A DNA stretch of 64,000 bases, from contig NZ_JAGGJW010000016.1 of NCBI RefSeq assembly GCF_017873175.1, positions 1-64,000 of the forward strand. Reading direction: 5' to 3'. Positions 34,766 to 43,653 of the stretch are shown in pieces; position 1 is the stretch's first letter; the number at the start of each line of letters is the position of its first letter. The notes beneath the pieces are model-generated. The model had not been told where the DNA came from and made no database searches. It saw nothing but the letters and a program-made list of their open reading frames with translations. The translations under genes and the position numbers were made by a program. Origin of the DNA: Neorhizobium petrolearium. GTDB lineage: Bacteria; Pseudomonadota; Alphaproteobacteria; Rhizobiales; Rhizobiaceae.

Positions 34766-35380
34766 TTAAAACTCGATGCCGGACTGGGCCTTCACGCCCG
34801 CCTTGAAGTGATGTTTGACCAGCGTCATCTCTGTGACCATGTCCGCCGCCTCGATCAGCGCCGGCTTGGCGTTGCGGCCGGTGACGACCACGTGAAGGTC
34901 CGGCCGCCGCGCCTGAAGTGCTGCGACCACCTTGTCGAGATCGAGATAGTCGTAACGAAGCGCGATATTGAGTTCGTCGAGAATGACGAGTCCGATCGTC
35001 TCGTCAGCCATCAGATCCAGAGCCTTCGCCCAAGCCTTTTCGGCGGCTGCGATGTCCCGGGTCAGATCCTGCGTTTCCCAGGTGAAGCCTTCGCCCATCG
35101 TGTGCCAGACGACCCGGTCGCCGAACAGCGCCAAGGCAGGCTGCTCGCCGGTCGACCAGGCACCCTTGATGAACTGCACCACGCCGACGCGGCGATTGTT
35201 GCCGAGCATGCGCAGCGCCAGACCAAAGGCGGCTGTGGATTTGCCCTTGCCGGGACCGGTGTGGACGATGAGAAGACCCTTTTCGACGGTCTTCCCGGCG
35301 ACTTCCTTGTCCTGCGCTGCCTTGCGGTTCACCATCTTGGCGCGATGACGTTCGACCGATGCCTCGTCGATCCCCTTCAC
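34766..35380 (-). CDS. cobO: Cob(I)yrinic acid a,c-diamide adenosyltransferase (CobA/BtuR family)
   Basis: 204 residues. It transfers the adenosyl group of ATP to cobalt(I) of the corrin. The P-loop is HTGPGKGKSTAAFGLALR, and the family phrases QFIKGAWSTGEQ, ILDELNIALRYDYL and VVVTGRNA are present. It overlaps cbtA by four bases and precedes cobQ by four. The enzyme works just before CobQ in the pathway, which fits this order. Confidence 0.96.
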   Translation of the reverse strand: MKGIDEASVERHRAKMVNRKAAQDKEVAGKTVEKGLLIVHTGPGKGKSTAAFGLALRMLGNNRRVGVVQFIKGAWSTGEQPALALFGDRVVWHTMGEGFTWETQDLTRDIAAAEKAWAKALDLMADETIGLVILDELNIALRYDYLDLDKVVAALQARRPDLHVVVTGRNAKPALIEAADMVTEMTLVKHHFKAGVKAQSGIEF

Positions 35381-36135
35381 CGCGATACGAGCTCCCCATC
35401 AGACCGCGCTGCGATCTCTTCCCCTGTACGGAAGCGTTCGCGTATCATCCCGGTCAACGCACCGAGTACAGCCCAGAACACCAGGTTCGTGGCGTAGACC
35501 GCATTCACGAAGCGGGCGTAGAGCGCTGGTGGCACAGCCGTTTCATGGCTGGGCGGCAGCGGCGCGCCGACGATATGTGGCGCGATCAGCAGAACGATCG
35601 CCAGCGCGGCGAATACGGCTGAGCGCGTATAGGCAAGGAGGCCAAGGCCCGTTGCAGTGCAGACTGCGGTCGAAATCCACCAGATCTGACGGGGGCCAAG
35701 CTCAGCAGCCGGCATGCCCGGAAGTTCCGGTGGGAGGCCGAGCCCTGGGGCCAAACTGACAGTCAGGAAGCCGGCAATACCGAACATCAGCCCGCCGCGC
35801 CAGCCTTTGAGACCGCCCAGGGCTTCCGAAACCGCGATCAGAACAAGACCGAAACCGATCGCAGCCAGCATGTCGGCGGCGGCCGTATAAATGAAGCGCT
35901 CGAAGCCATCGGCCGGCATCCATGCTTCTTCGTCATGGTGATCTGCCGCCGGAGCGACAGCGCCGGCAGGCGCGGCCTCGTGACTATGGCCGGCCTCTTC
36001 GCCACCCGCATTCTCGTAGGTCTCGGCTTGCAGGATCAGCGGAACAGTGGAAAAGCTCTGCATGATGGTGAGCAGCAGTCCGGACAATAGCCCGGCGATC
36101 ACCGCCGTGAAGACGATGTTACGAAACAACGACAT
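35377..36135 (-). CDS. cbtA: CbtA family cobalt transporter subunit
   Basis: 252 residues with about five or six membrane segments, beginning MSLFRNIVFTAVIAGLLSGLLL. A periplasmic or cytoplasmic loop at about residues 46-70 is rich in His, Asp and Glu (GHSHEA, ADHHDEE) and may bind Co2+. CbtA and CbtB were predicted as a cobalt importer from their constant association with B12 riboswitches. No transport assay is known to me for this pair. It follows cbtB after 12 bases. Confidence 0.9.
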   Translation of the reverse strand: MSLFRNIVFTAVIAGLLSGLLLTIMQSFSTVPLILQAETYENAGGEEAGHSHEAAPAGAVAPAADHHDEEAWMPADGFERFIYTAAADMLAAIGFGLVLIAVSEALGGLKGWRGGLMFGIAGFLTVSLAPGLGLPPELPGMPAAELGPRQIWWISTAVCTATGLGLLAYTRSAVFAALAIVLLIAPHIVGAPLPPSHETAVPPALYARFVNAVYATNLVFWAVLGALTGMIRERFRTGEEIAARSDGELVSR

Positions 36136-36147
36136 GGGAAACTCCCC

Positions 36148-36324
36148 TCAGTGGCAGGGGAAAGCGAAGGAATGACGCGAATCGTGCGCGGCATTGTGCA
36201 CGACTTCCATATGCGAGAAGCCGACGAAACCGACGACGAAGAGCCCCAGCAGGGCCGTCATGCTGAGCGGGATGATCTTCGAGGAGGAAATACCGACTGC
36301 CGTCGAAGCGGTTTTCGTTGCCAT
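36148..36324 (-). CDS. cbtB: CbtB family cobalt transporter subunit
   Basis: 58 residues, one membrane helix (SKIIPLSMTALLGLFVVGFVGF, in part) and the family's C-terminal metal motif MEVVHNAAHDSRHSFAFPCH with three His and a Cys. AAAGGA lies before the ATG at 36324. It is the first gene after a cobalamin riboswitch. A short hairpin next to the ribosome site (36339-36355) may be the switch that blocks translation when B12 is bound. Confidence 0.93.
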   Translation of the reverse strand: MATKTASTAVGISSSKIIPLSMTALLGLFVVGFVGFSHMEVVHNAAHDSRHSFAFPCH

Positions 36325-36338
36325 TGCCTTGTCCTTTC

Positions 36339-36355
36339 GCCCTCCACCCGAGGGC
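36339..36355 (-). promoter_or_regulatory. Hairpin beside the cbtB ribosome site (riboswitch expression platform)
   Basis: GCCCTC and GAGGGC pair around a 5-base loop, immediately upstream of AAAGGA and the cbtB start. The lack of a T-run favours control of translation over termination. Confidence 0.5.
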
Positions 36356-36369
36356 CGTTGAAGTTTTTT

Positions 36370-36550
36370 CTCGCCTTTGGCAGGTCTCCTGGCTCGCGGA
36401 TCAGGCATCTTGCGCCCGCCTTCCCGGATTGCTCCAGTGGCATCATGGACGAAGACTTTCCGCTTACAGTTGCGGGGGCAGCCGCGGGTTTGACGGCAGA
36501 TCCGTCGCACCGCATTCCCTCAAATACCCTTTCGGGACACCATAGGCTGG
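36370..36550 (-). promoter_or_regulatory. Cobalamin riboswitch of cbtB-cbtA-cobO-cobQ
   Basis: The reverse strand shows the conserved parts in order: GAATGCGGTGCGA, GCTGCCCCCGCAACTGTAAG (36479-36460 and flanks), GCCACTGG, CCGGGAAGGC and AGCCAGGAGACCTGCC (36394-36379). The leading P1/P3 region begins near 36550. Adenosylcobalamin binding should turn down cobalt uptake and late synthesis genes. Confidence 0.97.
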
Positions 36551-36553
36551 CTC

Positions 36554-36581
36554 ACTATAGACGAAATCGGCCTTACGGCAA
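36554..36581 (-). promoter_or_regulatory. Promoter of the cbtB riboswitch transcript
   Basis: Reverse strand TTGCCG (36581-36576), 16 bases, TATAGT (36559-36554). The start would fall at about 36547, right at the riboswitch 5' edge. Confidence 0.5.
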
Positions 36582-36597
36582 TCGCCTTTGCGACGCA

Positions 36598-36626
36598 TTG
36601 ACATAAGCATGCGACCGGGCTTACTT
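36598..36626 (+). promoter_or_regulatory. Promoter of the cobW-cobN riboswitch transcript
   Basis: A perfect -35 TTGACA (36598-36603), a 17-base spacer and TTACTT (36621-36626). It lies immediately before the forward cobalamin riboswitch and only 17 bases from the -35 of the opposing promoter. Confidence 0.55.
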
Positions 36627-36633
36627 GAAAAGA

Positions 36634-36812
36634 GATGGTCCCTTTCCGGCAACGGGGAGGGCTAAGAGAGAATGCGGTGAGATCCCTTTCGCGATCAATG
36701 CCGCGGCTGCCCCCGCAACTGTAAGCGGCGAGCCATTGCCTATAAGCCACTGGGAAGCCGGGAAGGCAGGCAAATGGCGGTGACCCGCAAGCCAGGAGAC
36801 CTGCCATCTGAT
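36634..36812 (+). promoter_or_regulatory. Cobalamin riboswitch of the DUF1636-cobW-cobN operon
   Basis: Conserved elements in order on the forward strand: ATGGTCCC, GAATGCGGTGAGATCCC, GCTGCCCCCGCAACTGTAAG, GCCACTGGGAAGCCGGGAAGG and AAGCCAGGAGACCTGCC (36790-36806). It should lower expression of the main corrin operon when adenosylcobalamin is abundant. About 115 bases separate it from the first gene and form the expression platform. Confidence 0.97.
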
Positions 36813-36927
36813 GTTTTTGCTTCACCGGGCGGGGTGCTCCGGAGGAAGTTCTCGATCACCGCAGGCGGTTTCAGCCCTCTGCTCCGCGCCCCGATTGTTT
36901 CGACCCCGGCGGGAACGCGGCTGACCG

Positions 36928-37323
36928 ATGAGTGACCACCGACCAGATGATCCGGCAGATGTGACGATTTTCGTCTGTACCAATTGCCGTGATGTCTCCG
37001 ACAGCGACGTTCGGCCGGGCATAGCGCTGATTGCAGCGCTCCGTGAAGCAGCGGCCGGTAAGCCGCTCGCGGTCAAGCCCGTCACCTGCCTTGCCAATTG
37101 CGAAAAAAGCCCCAGCGCCGCCTTCAATCACCGCAACGGTTGGTCCTATGTCTTTGGCCATCTGTCCCTCGAAAATGTCGAGGACGTCATCACCGGCGCG
37201 ATGATGCTGGCCGAGGACGAGCGCGGTTTCCTTCCTCTACGCGGCCGCCCGACATGTCTGCGCGGCAAGGGCATGACAGCCCGCATCCCACCCTTTCATC
37301 ATCACGAGGACATGCCATCATGA
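36928..37323 (+). CDS. DUF1636 small iron-sulfur or metal-binding protein linked to cobalamin synthesis
   Basis: 131 residues. It has a thioredoxin-like ferredoxin outline with Cys17, Cys20 (CTNC), Cys54 and Cys58 (CLANC), the four-cysteine pattern of [2Fe-2S] thioredoxin-like ferredoxins. The C-terminus has a His-rich end (PPFHHHEDM) that could bind metal. It is the first gene after the B12 riboswitch and overlaps cobW by four bases. Genes of this family repeatedly precede cobW in alphaproteobacteria. A role in electron supply to CobG or cobalt reduction, or in metal delivery to CobN, fits the place but is not shown. Confidence 0.82.
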   Translation: MSDHRPDDPADVTIFVCTNCRDVSDSDVRPGIALIAALREAAAGKPLAVKPVTCLANCEKSPSAAFNHRNGWSYVFGHLSLENVEDVITGAMMLAEDERGFLPLRGRPTCLRGKGMTARIPPFHHHEDMPS

Positions 37324-38357
37324 GCGTCAGCTTCGACCGCGTTCCCTGCACCGTCGTCACCGGGTTCCTGGGGGCCGGAAAGACCACGCTGATCCGCAGC
37401 CTGATCGGGAAACTCGACGGCAAGCGACTGGCGATCATCGTCAACGAATTCGGTGATGTCGGCATCGACGGCGGGATACTGAAGGGCTGCGGCATCGAGA
37501 GCTGCCCGGAAGACAACGTCATCGAGCTTGCCAACGGCTGCATCTGCTGCACTGTGGCGGACGACTTCGTACCGGCGATCGACCAGATTCTTTCACGCGA
37601 GCCGCGCGTCGACCACATCCTGATCGAAACCTCCGGCCTTGCGCTGCCGAAGCCGCTCGTTCAGGCTTTTCAGTGGCCGGCCGTCAAGGCGCGTGTCACG
37701 GTGGACGGCGTTATCGCCGTTGTGGATGGTGTGGCACTGGCCGAAGGCCGCGTTGCCGACGACCATGACGCGCTGGAGGCCCAGCGCCAGGCGGACGGCT
37801 CCATCGACCACGACGACCCGGTCGAGGAAGTGTTCGAGGACCAGGTCGCCTGCGCCGACATGATCGTTCTGACCAAGAGTGATCTCCTCGATGCGACAGG
37901 CCTTGCGACCGCCCGGGACCGCGTCGCAGCGCATCTGCCGCGCGCCGTGAAGATCGTCTCGGCTGACAATGGCGCTATCGATCCGGCCGTGCTGATCGGG
38001 CTTGGCCTCGCCGTCGAAGACGATATCGAGAACCGCAAGACCCATCACGATGACGAACTCGACCACGATCATGATGATTTCGACAGCTTTGTAGTCGATC
38101 TCCCGGCTGTTGCCGATGCTGACGAATTGGCTGCCCGCATTTCGGCGACGGCGGAGGCGGAGAACGTACTGCGCATAAAAGGCTTCGTGGAAGTCGCGAA
38201 CAAACCGATGCGCCTGCAGGTCCAGGCGGTAGGATCGCGCGTAAACCACTATTTCGACCGAGCCTGGGCGCCCGGTGAGGCGCGGATAAGCCGCCTTGTC
38301 GTAATCGGCGAAAAGGGCATCGACCGCGCCGCGATCGAAAGGATGCTGGCCGCGTGA
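37320..38357 (+). CDS. cobW: Cobalamin biosynthesis GTPase CobW (COG0523 metallochaperone)
   Basis: 345 residues. The G-protein motifs are TGFLGAGKTTLIR (Walker A), ETSGLALP and LTKSDL. The metal site Cys-X-Cys-Cys is at NGCICCTV. A His/Asp-rich linker (THHDDELDHDHDDFDS) precedes the C-terminal domain. It is thought to deliver Co2+ to the CobN chelatase with GTP hydrolysis. ATG at 37320 overlaps the DUF1636 stop, so translation is coupled. The chelatase gene follows after 75 bases. Confidence 0.96.
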   Translation: MSVSFDRVPCTVVTGFLGAGKTTLIRSLIGKLDGKRLAIIVNEFGDVGIDGGILKGCGIESCPEDNVIELANGCICCTVADDFVPAIDQILSREPRVDHILIETSGLALPKPLVQAFQWPAVKARVTVDGVIAVVDGVALAEGRVADDHDALEAQRQADGSIDHDDPVEEVFEDQVACADMIVLTKSDLLDATGLATARDRVAAHLPRAVKIVSADNGAIDPAVLIGLGLAVEDDIENRKTHHDDELDHDHDDFDSFVVDLPAVADADELAARISATAEAENVLRIKGFVEVANKPMRLQVQAVGSRVNHYFDRAWAPGEARISRLVVIGEKGIDRAAIERMLAA

Positions 38358-38432
38358 TGGCAATTCCAGGAAAGGTGTGAAGCGGTTTTCCGTTGGCAAT
38401 TGCCGAGGGAAAACAGAAACCCAGAGAGAAGG

Positions 38433-41400
38433 ATGCACATACTCGCCACCACATCGTCGTCGCTCGACGACCTGATCGACCCGATCGACCTGAACCAGTC
38501 GCCGGCCGATGTGGTGGTGCTGTCCTTTTCCGGCAGCGATCTGAACGGCATTTCCGCCGCATGGGGCCAAGGTCAGCCGACCCTGCGATTGACCAATCTC
38601 GCTGATCTCAGGCATCCCATGTCTGTCGATCTTTGGATCGAAAAGACGGCGGCACATGCCAAAGTTATTCTCGTGCGCATCCTTGGCGGCTATGATCGCT
38701 GGTCATATGGTGTCGAAGAGATTTCGCGGCTGGCGCGGCTCAAGAAGATCGCGCTCGCGCTTCTGCCCGGCGAATGCAGTATCCGCGATGAAAGACTCGC
38801 TGCCGCCTCGACTGTTTCCGAAGAGGCACTTGCCGGCATTCTTACCTGTTTCCGCGAGGGCGGACCGGACAATATGCGTCTGCTCGCAAAGCGTTTGGCC
38901 GCGCTGGCGAATGACGAGCTTGAAATCTTGCCGCAAGCCGCACCAATGTCGAAGATAGGCTATTACAGGCCGGGCAGCGGAATCGTCGGCTTGGACGATC
39001 TGATCGCGGATTTCTCACCAGACGCCCCGCGACTGCCGGTCCTCTTCTATCGTTCCATGTTGTTCGCGAACGACACCGCACCGATCGATGCGCTGTTCGA
39101 AGCGCTGGTTGAACGCGGTTTCGCGCCGATCCCGATCTTCGTCAGCGGGTTGAAGGACGCCGAGGCGATAGACTTCGTTGAACAGGCGATGATCGAAATC
39201 CAGCCTGCGGCGATCATTGCCACCACCGCTTTTGCCAGCGGCGCGAGCGACAACGGCAAGACGATCTTCGATCGCGCCGGCGTGCCAGTTTTCCAAGTTG
39301 TCATCGCTACGACCCGACGCGAGGGCTGGGCGGAAAGCCGCCGTGGTCTCAATCCCGCAGACCTCGCCATGCATGTGGTCCTGCCGGAACTCGACGGGCG
39401 CATATTGGCCGGCGCGATCTCTTTCAAGGCCGGCAGTGATTCCGCCAACCTTCTTAACGGGCCGGAGCCGGACCGAATCGAGCAGGTCGCCGAGCGCATC
39501 GCCGCTTTTCTGCGCCTGAAATCTACGCCGCGACCCGCCCGAAAAATCGTTATCCTGATGCCGGACTATCCGAGTGCACCCGGCCGCACAGGCTATGCCG
39601 TCGGGCTGGACGTGCCGCAGAGCGTGCTGTACATGCTGCGCAAGCTTTCGATAGCCGGCTATTCCATCTCTGACATACCGGTGACCGCGCGAGACCTTCT
39701 TGACCTGCTAAACCAGGAAACCGGTTCTTATCCGCTCTCCGCCTATCGGCCGGCTCCGGACGCGGAAAACGCCTGGGGGCCGCCCGACGCAGAACTTGAA
39801 GAAGGCGCCTTCCGTTTCCGTGCAGCGAGTTTCGGCAATATCACCGTAGCGCTGGCACCGGATCGCGGCCGCAACGCCGACCGCCGGGCCGATTATCACG
39901 ACCCGGATCTGCCGCCACGCCATGCGCTGATAGCCTTTGGCCAGTGGATGCGCGAGACGCTCGGCGCGCATGCGATCGTGCATGTCGGCGCCCATGGTAC
40001 GTTGGAATGGTTGCCGGGCAAGACGGTTGCACTGTCGAAGGATTGCTTTCCGGAGATAGTGACCGGGGGCCTGCCGGTCATCTATCCCTTTATCGTTTCC
40101 AATCCGGGCGAGGCAGCGGTCGCCAAGCGACGGATTTCCGCCGTCACCATCGGCCACCTGCCGCCGGTTCTGACCGATGCCGGATTGTCCGACGAACAGA
40201 AGAGGCTCGAACTGCTGGTCGATGAGTATGCCCAGGCAGACGGGCTCGATCGCCGCCGTCGTGACCGGCTGGCAAAGCTGATCGTCGAGACGGCCCGCGA
40301 TACCGGCCTGGCTTCCGAAGCCGGCGTTTCCCGCGACGATGACCCAGACACGGCGTTAACCCGCATCGACGCCTTTCTCTGTGATCTCAAGGATTTCGCG
40401 ATCAAGGACGGCCAGCATGTCTTCGGCGAGGTGGCGGAAGGTGACCACGATCCGTTACGGATCCTGAGTGCCGAAACCGAGCGGCGGGCCTTGATCGACG
40501 CGCTCGACGGCAAGCATATCCGCCCCGGCCCGTCCGGTGCTCCAGCGCGCGGCCGCCGCGACGTCATGCCGACCGGCCGCAACCTCTTCGCCAGCGATCC
40601 GCGCACGTTGCCGACGCCGACTGCCTTCGAGCTTGGCAAACGCGCCGCGGACGAGATTCTTCGGCGCTACCTGCAAGATCATGGCGACTGGCCCAAAAGC
40701 CTCGTTTTTGATCTCTGGGGCAGCGCTTCCCTGCGTAGCGGTGGCGAGGAAGTCGCCCAGGTTCTGGCGTTGATGGGCGCAAAACCGATACAGGATACGG
40801 CAACGGGCCGCGTGACCGGGATCGACGTCCTGCCGCCGGCAGCGCTCGGCCGTCCGCGTGTCGACGTGACGCTCCGTATCTCCGGCCTGTTTCGCGACAT
40901 GTTCCCGGCGCTGATCGCGCTGCTGGACGCCGCCATGCGGGCGATCGCGGCCCGAGAGGAAGCACCGGGCGACAACCCGCTGGCCGAGGAAGCCGACAGG
41001 CTTGGCCATGTGCCGCCTCGCATTTTCGGTTCTGCCCCCGGCACCTACGGTTCCGGCATCGAGGAAAAGCTCGCAGACGGCACATGGAATGAACGCGAGG
41101 AACTCGGCCGCATCTACCTCGACGCGACCAGCCATGCCTTCGGCGGGGCGGAGGGTGAGGCTTCGGCCATGCCCGGGCGCTTCGCCGCACGCGTTGGAAG
41201 CGCCGACCTGCTTGTCCATACCGGCGACGACCCCGGCCGTGATCTTTTGGACGGTTCGGCGGACGTTGCTTTCATCGGCGGGTTTTCCGCGGCGGTCGCG
41301 GCACTTGGCGGCAAGGCGGATGTGATCGCGCTCGACACCACCGATCCACAGAAGCCGAAGGCCCGCTCGCTCTCTGAAGCCGTGACCCGTGTGGTGCGCG

Positions 41401-41717
41401 CCCGCGCCATCAATCCTCGCTTCATTGCCGGCCAGATGCGCCACGGGCCGCGTGGTGCGGCCGAACTGGTGGAAACCGTCGATCGGTTGATCGGCTTCGC
41501 CGAGACTACCCGTACCATCCCGCAGTCGCTGATCGACGCAACCTACGATGCGTATCTCGGTGACGAAGCAGTACGCGACTTCCTGCTCTCACAGAACCCC
41601 GAAGGTGCGCGCTACATGGGCGAACGTTTCCGCTCGGTGCTCCGCCGCGGCCTTTGGCACCCGCGCCGGAATGCGATCGACGCCGAACTCGAGATGTTGA
41701 CAAGGAGGTCGGCATGA
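38433..41717 (+). CDS. cobN: Cobaltochelatase large subunit CobN
   Basis: 1094 residues. The tetrapyrrole-binding subunit of the ATP-dependent chelatase that inserts Co2+ into hydrogenobyrinic acid a,c-diamide together with CobS and CobT, which are not in this window. Family phrases: VHVGAHGTLEWLPGK (about residue 515), LGRPRVDVTLRISGLFRDMFP, and VRARAINPRFIAGQMRHGPRGAAE. The Pseudomonas denitrificans protein is about 1275 residues. This one lacks a stretch between the HVFGEV region and GPSGAPARGRRDVMPTGRN. The ATG at 38433 (MHILATTSSS) fits the family start. cobG overlaps its end by four bases. Confidence 0.95.
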   Translation: MHILATTSSSLDDLIDPIDLNQSPADVVVLSFSGSDLNGISAAWGQGQPTLRLTNLADLRHPMSVDLWIEKTAAHAKVILVRILGGYDRWSYGVEEISRLARLKKIALALLPGECSIRDERLAAASTVSEEALAGILTCFREGGPDNMRLLAKRLAALANDELEILPQAAPMSKIGYYRPGSGIVGLDDLIADFSPDAPRLPVLFYRSMLFANDTAPIDALFEALVERGFAPIPIFVSGLKDAEAIDFVEQAMIEIQPAAIIATTAFASGASDNGKTIFDRAGVPVFQVVIATTRREGWAESRRGLNPADLAMHVVLPELDGRILAGAISFKAGSDSANLLNGPEPDRIEQVAERIAAFLRLKSTPRPARKIVILMPDYPSAPGRTGYAVGLDVPQSVLYMLRKLSIAGYSISDIPVTARDLLDLLNQETGSYPLSAYRPAPDAENAWGPPDAELEEGAFRFRAASFGNITVALAPDRGRNADRRADYHDPDLPPRHALIAFGQWMRETLGAHAIVHVGAHGTLEWLPGKTVALSKDCFPEIVTGGLPVIYPFIVSNPGEAAVAKRRISAVTIGHLPPVLTDAGLSDEQKRLELLVDEYAQADGLDRRRRDRLAKLIVETARDTGLASEAGVSRDDDPDTALTRIDAFLCDLKDFAIKDGQHVFGEVAEGDHDPLRILSAETERRALIDALDGKHIRPGPSGAPARGRRDVMPTGRNLFASDPRTLPTPTAFELGKRAADEILRRYLQDHGDWPKSLVFDLWGSASLRSGGEEVAQVLALMGAKPIQDTATGRVTGIDVLPPAALGRPRVDVTLRISGLFRDMFPALIALLDAAMRAIAAREEAPGDNPLAEEADRLGHVPPRIFGSAPGTYGSGIEEKLADGTWNEREELGRIYLDATSHAFGGAEGEASAMPGRFAARVGSADLLVHTGDDPGRDLLDGSADVAFIGGFSAAVAALGGKADVIALDTTDPQKPKARSLSEAVTRVVRARAINPRFIAGQMRHGPRGAAELVETVDRLIGFAETTRTIPQSLIDATYDAYLGDEAVRDFLLSQNPEGARYMGERFRSVLRRGLWHPRRNAIDAELEMLTRRSA

Positions 41718-43027
41718 CCGTTCCCTCGCTCGACCGCAAAGCTTTGGACATGAGGCGTGGCGCCTGCCCGGCGCTTTCCGCTCCGATGATGACCGGTGAC
41801 GGGCTTCTGGCCCGCATCGCGCTGATCGATGCGATTTCGGCGGGGCAACTGGCTGAGCTCTGCAGGCTGGCACAGCGTCACGGCAACGGCATCCTCGATA
41901 TTTCCGCGCGGGGAAATCTCCAGGCTCGCGGATTAACGGAAATCTCCGCTACGATCTTGGACACGGAAGTCCGGGCGCTGAATCTTCCCTTGCGTGAAGG
42001 ACTTGCGGTCGAGGCTCCACCCTTCGCCGGCCTGGATGAAACCGAAATCGTCGATCCGAGACCGGTTGCCGAAGCAATCCGGCAAGCTGCGCGCGGTATC
42101 GAGGGTCTCGCGCCAAAGATGTGCCTCGTGGTAGACGGGCATGGCAGATTGCGGCTCTCCCATCTGCTGGCGGATATCCGGCTGGTCGCCGTTCGATCCG
42201 GGGAAAGCATCCGCTGGAAACTGCTGCTCGGCGGGCCGGAGGCAACAGGAAAGATTTGCGGAATATTCAACGAGGCCGACGCCATCGCGACCGCCATTTC
42301 TTTGCTTCGGAAGCTCGCAGCAATGGGAAACAGAGCACGAGGCCGCGATCTTGCAGACGGGCTTCCGGTGAATACGGACGTGCCGCCCCCGGTCTCGCCC
42401 TTCGGCCGATTTGCCCTTTCGAACGGCGTCTATGCCATCGGCCTCGGTCCCGCGTTCGGCCAGGCAAAGGCTGAAAGCCTCATCATGCTCTCCGAAAGGA
42501 CAGAGCAACTGGGGATCAAATTCCTGAAACCCGCCTTGGATCACTCGCTATTGTTCTTTGGAACGCATGAAGCCTGCAAAGCGCTCTCCGATTTCGCAGG
42601 TCAGAATGGCTTCATCACGTCCTCCGCCGACCCGCGGGGACATATCGCCGCCTGCCCGGGAAGCCCGGCCTGCACGTCGGCGACGATCGCAACCCACGAC
42701 ATTGCGTCTGAGGCCGCAGCCGAATGTGCCGACCTGCTCGACGGGTCGTTCAAGCTGCATGTGACGGGCTGCCCGAAAGGCTGCGCCCATCCGGAGCCCT
42801 CTGCATTGACGCTCTGCGGGACGGCCGATGGCATTTCCCTGATCGGGCGGGGCAAGGCAGCCGAGCCGCCCTTTGCCTCCGTCTCATTTGCCGATACCAA
42901 CGCCTCTCTTCGCCGCATCGCCGATTTCGTTCGGACCGAACGACGCGAAGGGGAAAATTCCGCCGCCTGCCTAGCCCGACTCGGAACCGATCGGCTCGCT
43001 GCGGCCGTAACGTCAGGACGACCATGA
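41714..43027 (+). CDS. cobG: Precorrin-3B synthase CobG
   Basis: 437 residues. An O2-dependent iron-sulfur monooxygenase that hydroxylates precorrin-3A at C-20 and forms the lactone needed for aerobic ring contraction. Two nitrite/sulfite-reductase ferredoxin-like repeats are visible, and the cluster cysteines lie in AACPGSPACTSA and TGCPKGCAHPEP. AAGGAGGTCGGC in front of the ATG is an excellent ribosome site. Its presence marks the pathway as aerobic. It overlaps cobN and cobH by four bases each. Confidence 0.94.
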   Translation: MTVPSLDRKALDMRRGACPALSAPMMTGDGLLARIALIDAISAGQLAELCRLAQRHGNGILDISARGNLQARGLTEISATILDTEVRALNLPLREGLAVEAPPFAGLDETEIVDPRPVAEAIRQAARGIEGLAPKMCLVVDGHGRLRLSHLLADIRLVAVRSGESIRWKLLLGGPEATGKICGIFNEADAIATAISLLRKLAAMGNRARGRDLADGLPVNTDVPPPVSPFGRFALSNGVYAIGLGPAFGQAKAESLIMLSERTEQLGIKFLKPALDHSLLFFGTHEACKALSDFAGQNGFITSSADPRGHIAACPGSPACTSATIATHDIASEAAAECADLLDGSFKLHVTGCPKGCAHPEPSALTLCGTADGISLIGRGKAAEPPFASVSFADTNASLRRIADFVRTERREGENSAACLARLGTDRLAAAVTSGRP

Positions 43028-43653
43028 ACAACTATGACTATATTCGCGAAGGCGACTCGATCTACGAAAAGTCGTTCGCGATCATCCGCCAGGAAGCCGA
43101 TCTTTCGGCCTTTTCCGCCGAGCAGGCCGAAATCGCCGTACGGATGATCCACGCCTGCGGGCTTGTCGAGGCGGCGCAGCAATTCCACTTTTCGAAGGAT
43201 TTCGTCGCCCAGGCGCGCGGCGCGCTTTATGACGGCAGGCCGATCTACTGCGACGCCGAAATGGTCGCGCATGGCATTACCCGCGCCCGGCTGCCTGCCG
43301 ATAACGATGTGATCTGCACGCTGCGAGACAGCCGCACCATTGAGCTCGCAAAGACGATCGGCAACACCCGCTCAGCCGCCGCATTGGACCTCTGGGATGA
43401 AATGGAAGGCGCGCTTGTGGCGATCGGCAATGCGCCGACGGCGCTCTTCCGCCTGCTCGAAATGCTGGATGCCGGCGCGCCGCGCCCGGCCGCGATCATC
43501 GGCATGCCGGTCGGCTTCGTGGGGGCGGCGGAGTCCAAGGAAGCGCTGACGGAATCAGCACTCGGCATCCCTTACGCCATCGTACGCGGGCGAATGGGCG
43601 GTTCAGCGATGACGGCGGCCTGCGTCAACGCGCTTGCGAGGGCTGGCCTTTGA
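43024..43653 (+). CDS. cobH: Precorrin-8X methylmutase
   Basis: 209 residues. It moves the C-11 methyl to C-12 to give hydrogenobyrinic acid. His43 (RMIHACGL) is the catalytic residue. YCDAEMVAHGITRARLP, GNAPTALFRLLEM and IGMPVGFVGAAESKEAL are family signatures. ATG overlaps the cobG stop. Confidence 0.97.
   Translation: MNNYDYIREGDSIYEKSFAIIRQEADLSAFSAEQAEIAVRMIHACGLVEAAQQFHFSKDFVAQARGALYDGRPIYCDAEMVAHGITRARLPADNDVICTLRDSRTIELAKTIGNTRSAAALDLWDEMEGALVAIGNAPTALFRLLEMLDAGAPRPAAIIGMPVGFVGAAESKEALTESALGIPYAIVRGRMGGSAMTAACVNALARAGL

Noticed and set aside
36810..36920. Small frame in the leader after the forward B12 riboswitch.
   Set aside because: It overlaps the aptamer edge and probable expression platform and has no ribosome site. 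It looks incidental.
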